64,000 nt of DNA from Apoderus coryli (taxonomy: Eukaryota > Arthropoda > Insecta > Coleoptera > Attelabidae), in contig OU452216.1 of assembly GCA_911728435.2 (NCBI GenBank), positions 3,174,342-3,238,341 of the forward strand, given 5' to 3'. The translations under genes and the position numbers were made by a program. Below the pieces are notes generated by a model. It had not been told where the DNA came from and ran no database searches. It was given only the letters and a program-made list of their open reading frames with translations. Positions 50,001-53,000 of the stretch are shown here, one piece after another; the first letter of the stretch is position 1; each line of letters begins with the position of its first letter.

Positions 50001-53000
50001 GTTCGCACACTCATGGATACTAACACCAGTAATAGATCAGAACGACGTTCAGCAATTATAGCCCATGAACTAAAACGATTGATCATTCACATTGCTGCAT
50101 TAAGTGACACCAGATCTAACTTACTGTACTTTAGATTAGTAATAATAATAATTATTGTCTACCATTGATGACGAGATATTATTCGAGAAAGGACCTTCCA
50201 AGGAAATCACACCTTAAAAGTTACTACTGGATTACGATGAGGAATAATTCTATTCATTACCTCTGAAATCTTATTTTTTCTGAGATTTTTCTGAGGGTTT
50301 TTCCATAATTCCCTATCACCCTGTATCGAAATAGGAATAACTTGACCTCCAAAAGGAGTTTGTTCTTTCAATACAATTGGAGAGGAAGATCAGGTGAAGG
50401 TCAATTGAAAAAACATAGTGGGGGCTCAACTTTCTTTTGGAAAGGAAAAAAGAACCATCAATCCCGTATCCATGGTGCTGGATTTGCCATTAAAAATGAC
50501 CTAATTAGTTATTTGGAGGAACAACAGTTGTGCTCAAGAATGCCTTACACCTTCACGTCAAAGCCAGCATGGGAATGCAAGCAGACCCTATAGCAACTGG
50601 CAGCTCAGGGGAAAAAGATTACTCTGACATGGGTGCCAGGACATAAAGGCATAGAGGGGAACGACGCGGCCGACCAACTTGCAAAAGAGGGTGCAAACGC
50701 TCCGATCTGCGGTCCGAAACCCATCTTTGGCCTTCCAAAAAGCCATATGATGGAAGAATTTCAGAGATGGGAAAAGGAACAACTTAAGTCCTACTGGAGA
50801 AACACTCCAGGCCTAAGACAATCAAAAAGGTTTATCAAACTTTCAGAAGCCAACGCAAGGAAGCTTATCTAACTAGACAGAAGCGACCTAAGGCTAATTA
50901 CAGGCTTTTTTACGGGACACCACCCAGTGAAGTACCATCTCAAAAAGATGGGCCTAACCGAGGACGACACTTGTCGTTTTTTCGAAGAAGCAACAGAGAC
51001 AACAGAACACGTGCTCTGTAAATGCTTTGCACTTTTCTGCAAAAGGCTAAAACATCTTGGAGGGGTGACTCTAACACCCGACGAGGCAAGGAATTAAGCC
51101 CCCAGAGCAATCATCAACTTCATGAAAAGTGTGGGACAGCTGGGCAATTCATAGATTAGAGTCATTCACAAAAGATCTTCTGCAGGTCGAAGTGAGGGGA
51201 GGCCAAAACCGCCTAAACGACTCCGATAAAACAATCTACAATCTATTTGGACGAACTACCATCTGGCATAAATGACAGGTTGAAGACCCTTCGCCTCAAA
51301 CTAAGCCGGGATCGGCGAGCCACAATTATAAGCGCGGACACAGACGAAGAATTACTCCCAGCTTGATAGAGTGCTGACCAACATTCCTGACTTTGACAAG
51401 ATCATCCTGCTAGGAGACTTCAACGCGCGACCTGGTCGAGACTCTTCTCTCTGGCTTTATTATCATTTGGTGTCAATAAAGAAGCACATAATCGAACAGA
51501 TTTATAAATATAGAAGTTATATGGTTGTTGACTCCTGAAGATGACGTTAAATACATCGAAACGTTGACAACAAAGCGGTTTCTTTCGACATTTAGCCCAT
51601 ATCCAACTAAATACTCGTCAATGGCGATGGATATTTTACGTAAATTGCGTAGAAATCTTATGATAGTTTCAATTTCATTTCAGTCACATATTTGTGGAGT
51701 GGAAATTGAAATGCCTGGATTGTTGCAAAAAATATTACATGAGCCATCGTTAGGGGGATATTTAGCTCCACACTTTTCGCCGATAAATGTCGCAACGTCT
51801 ACTATGCTTTCAATGTATGCCACCATAAGTAAAGAAATTGGACAGAAGTACGATATAACATTTGCTCTTCTTTCAAAGGTAATCCTAACTTACTACTATT
51901 TAAATATTTCATCCCGTTTAAAATTAATGTTTATGTTTAACTTAGTTTGAAATCGATAATTGGTTGAAGAACAAGGAACCGAAACTCAGCCAAAGATCCC
52001 AATTTATCCAGTATGTTATCAAGGCGTTAGTCACCATGGGTTTCGACCCTCCTATTGAAGCTTTGATGTTACATGGTTTATATCGAAAGCATTTACTCTC
52101 AGGTAGGATCTATGACTGCAATAATTTGTCGTTTATTCTTGTTTTCCATATTTCAGTATTTGAACATCAGTTCCCCGAACACTACGGAGAGGTGCTTATC
52201 CAACTTTTGAAAGCCAGTAACGGGAATCCTGAGAGCAGCAATCTGTTATCAAAGATAGTTTGGCTTGATGTCTTGAATTCATTGTCGCAACCATCTTCAA
52301 TAAATCTCAAAAATTCTTTGAGGGAGCAACTACGGCAATATGCTCAATATCAAAGGATGCTACAACACCAAGAGTTACTGGAAACTGCTGAATTGCTGTC
52401 GAAACATTTTACCCAGGAACGGTTACAATATGGACTGTATGGATTGTATCCAAAATGTAGAAATTATATGGATGTTTTTGTGATGTTGTTGGGCATGACT
52501 GGGCATGGAATAATAGTTAGTAAGTAACTATGATTTAGTTTCTTGTCCTCAGCATATTCCATTGCCTTCAGTGCCACTTCACATGAACTTTTTCACTTTT
52601 AAGTTAGGGTCTTTGCCATTGTCTTTTCCTGGCTTGTCAAAAGGAGGCTCTGCTGTCACATGGGGCCAACATTGGGGTCGGTAAGTATGGCTGCCCGGGA
52701 ATCATCAAAAAATGTAGTATGTAAATAAAAAACAGATTCTCTACCAGCCTGCACCAAAGACTATGGCTGTCCCACCACATATTCGAGTGAACGGAGACAG
52801 ACTGTAACGTTTGGTCAGGCTAGGGTCGTTACAAGCTGGCGTTATCTGGTTCTTCAGCGGTTTATTCTTCGGGCGCCAGTTTATTAACGTTGTATGCTCC
52901 ACGGACACCGGGTAACTATAGTGGAGATAGTGTTTCCAGGGGTCGAGTCTTTAATTCGACAAAAGAGGGCCTAAGGGCTTAGTCCTGGTATCTAATAATA

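Noticed and set aside
51525..51683. Open frame preceding exon 14 as an extended exon
   Set aside because: It is the arm of a hammerhead-like inverted repeat; a good acceptor TCATTTCAG lies at the exon start.
52804..52834. TGTAACG..CGTTACA as LTR or solo-LTR boundary
   Set aside because: Only 7 paired bases, no second LTR, primer-binding site or target duplication seen.
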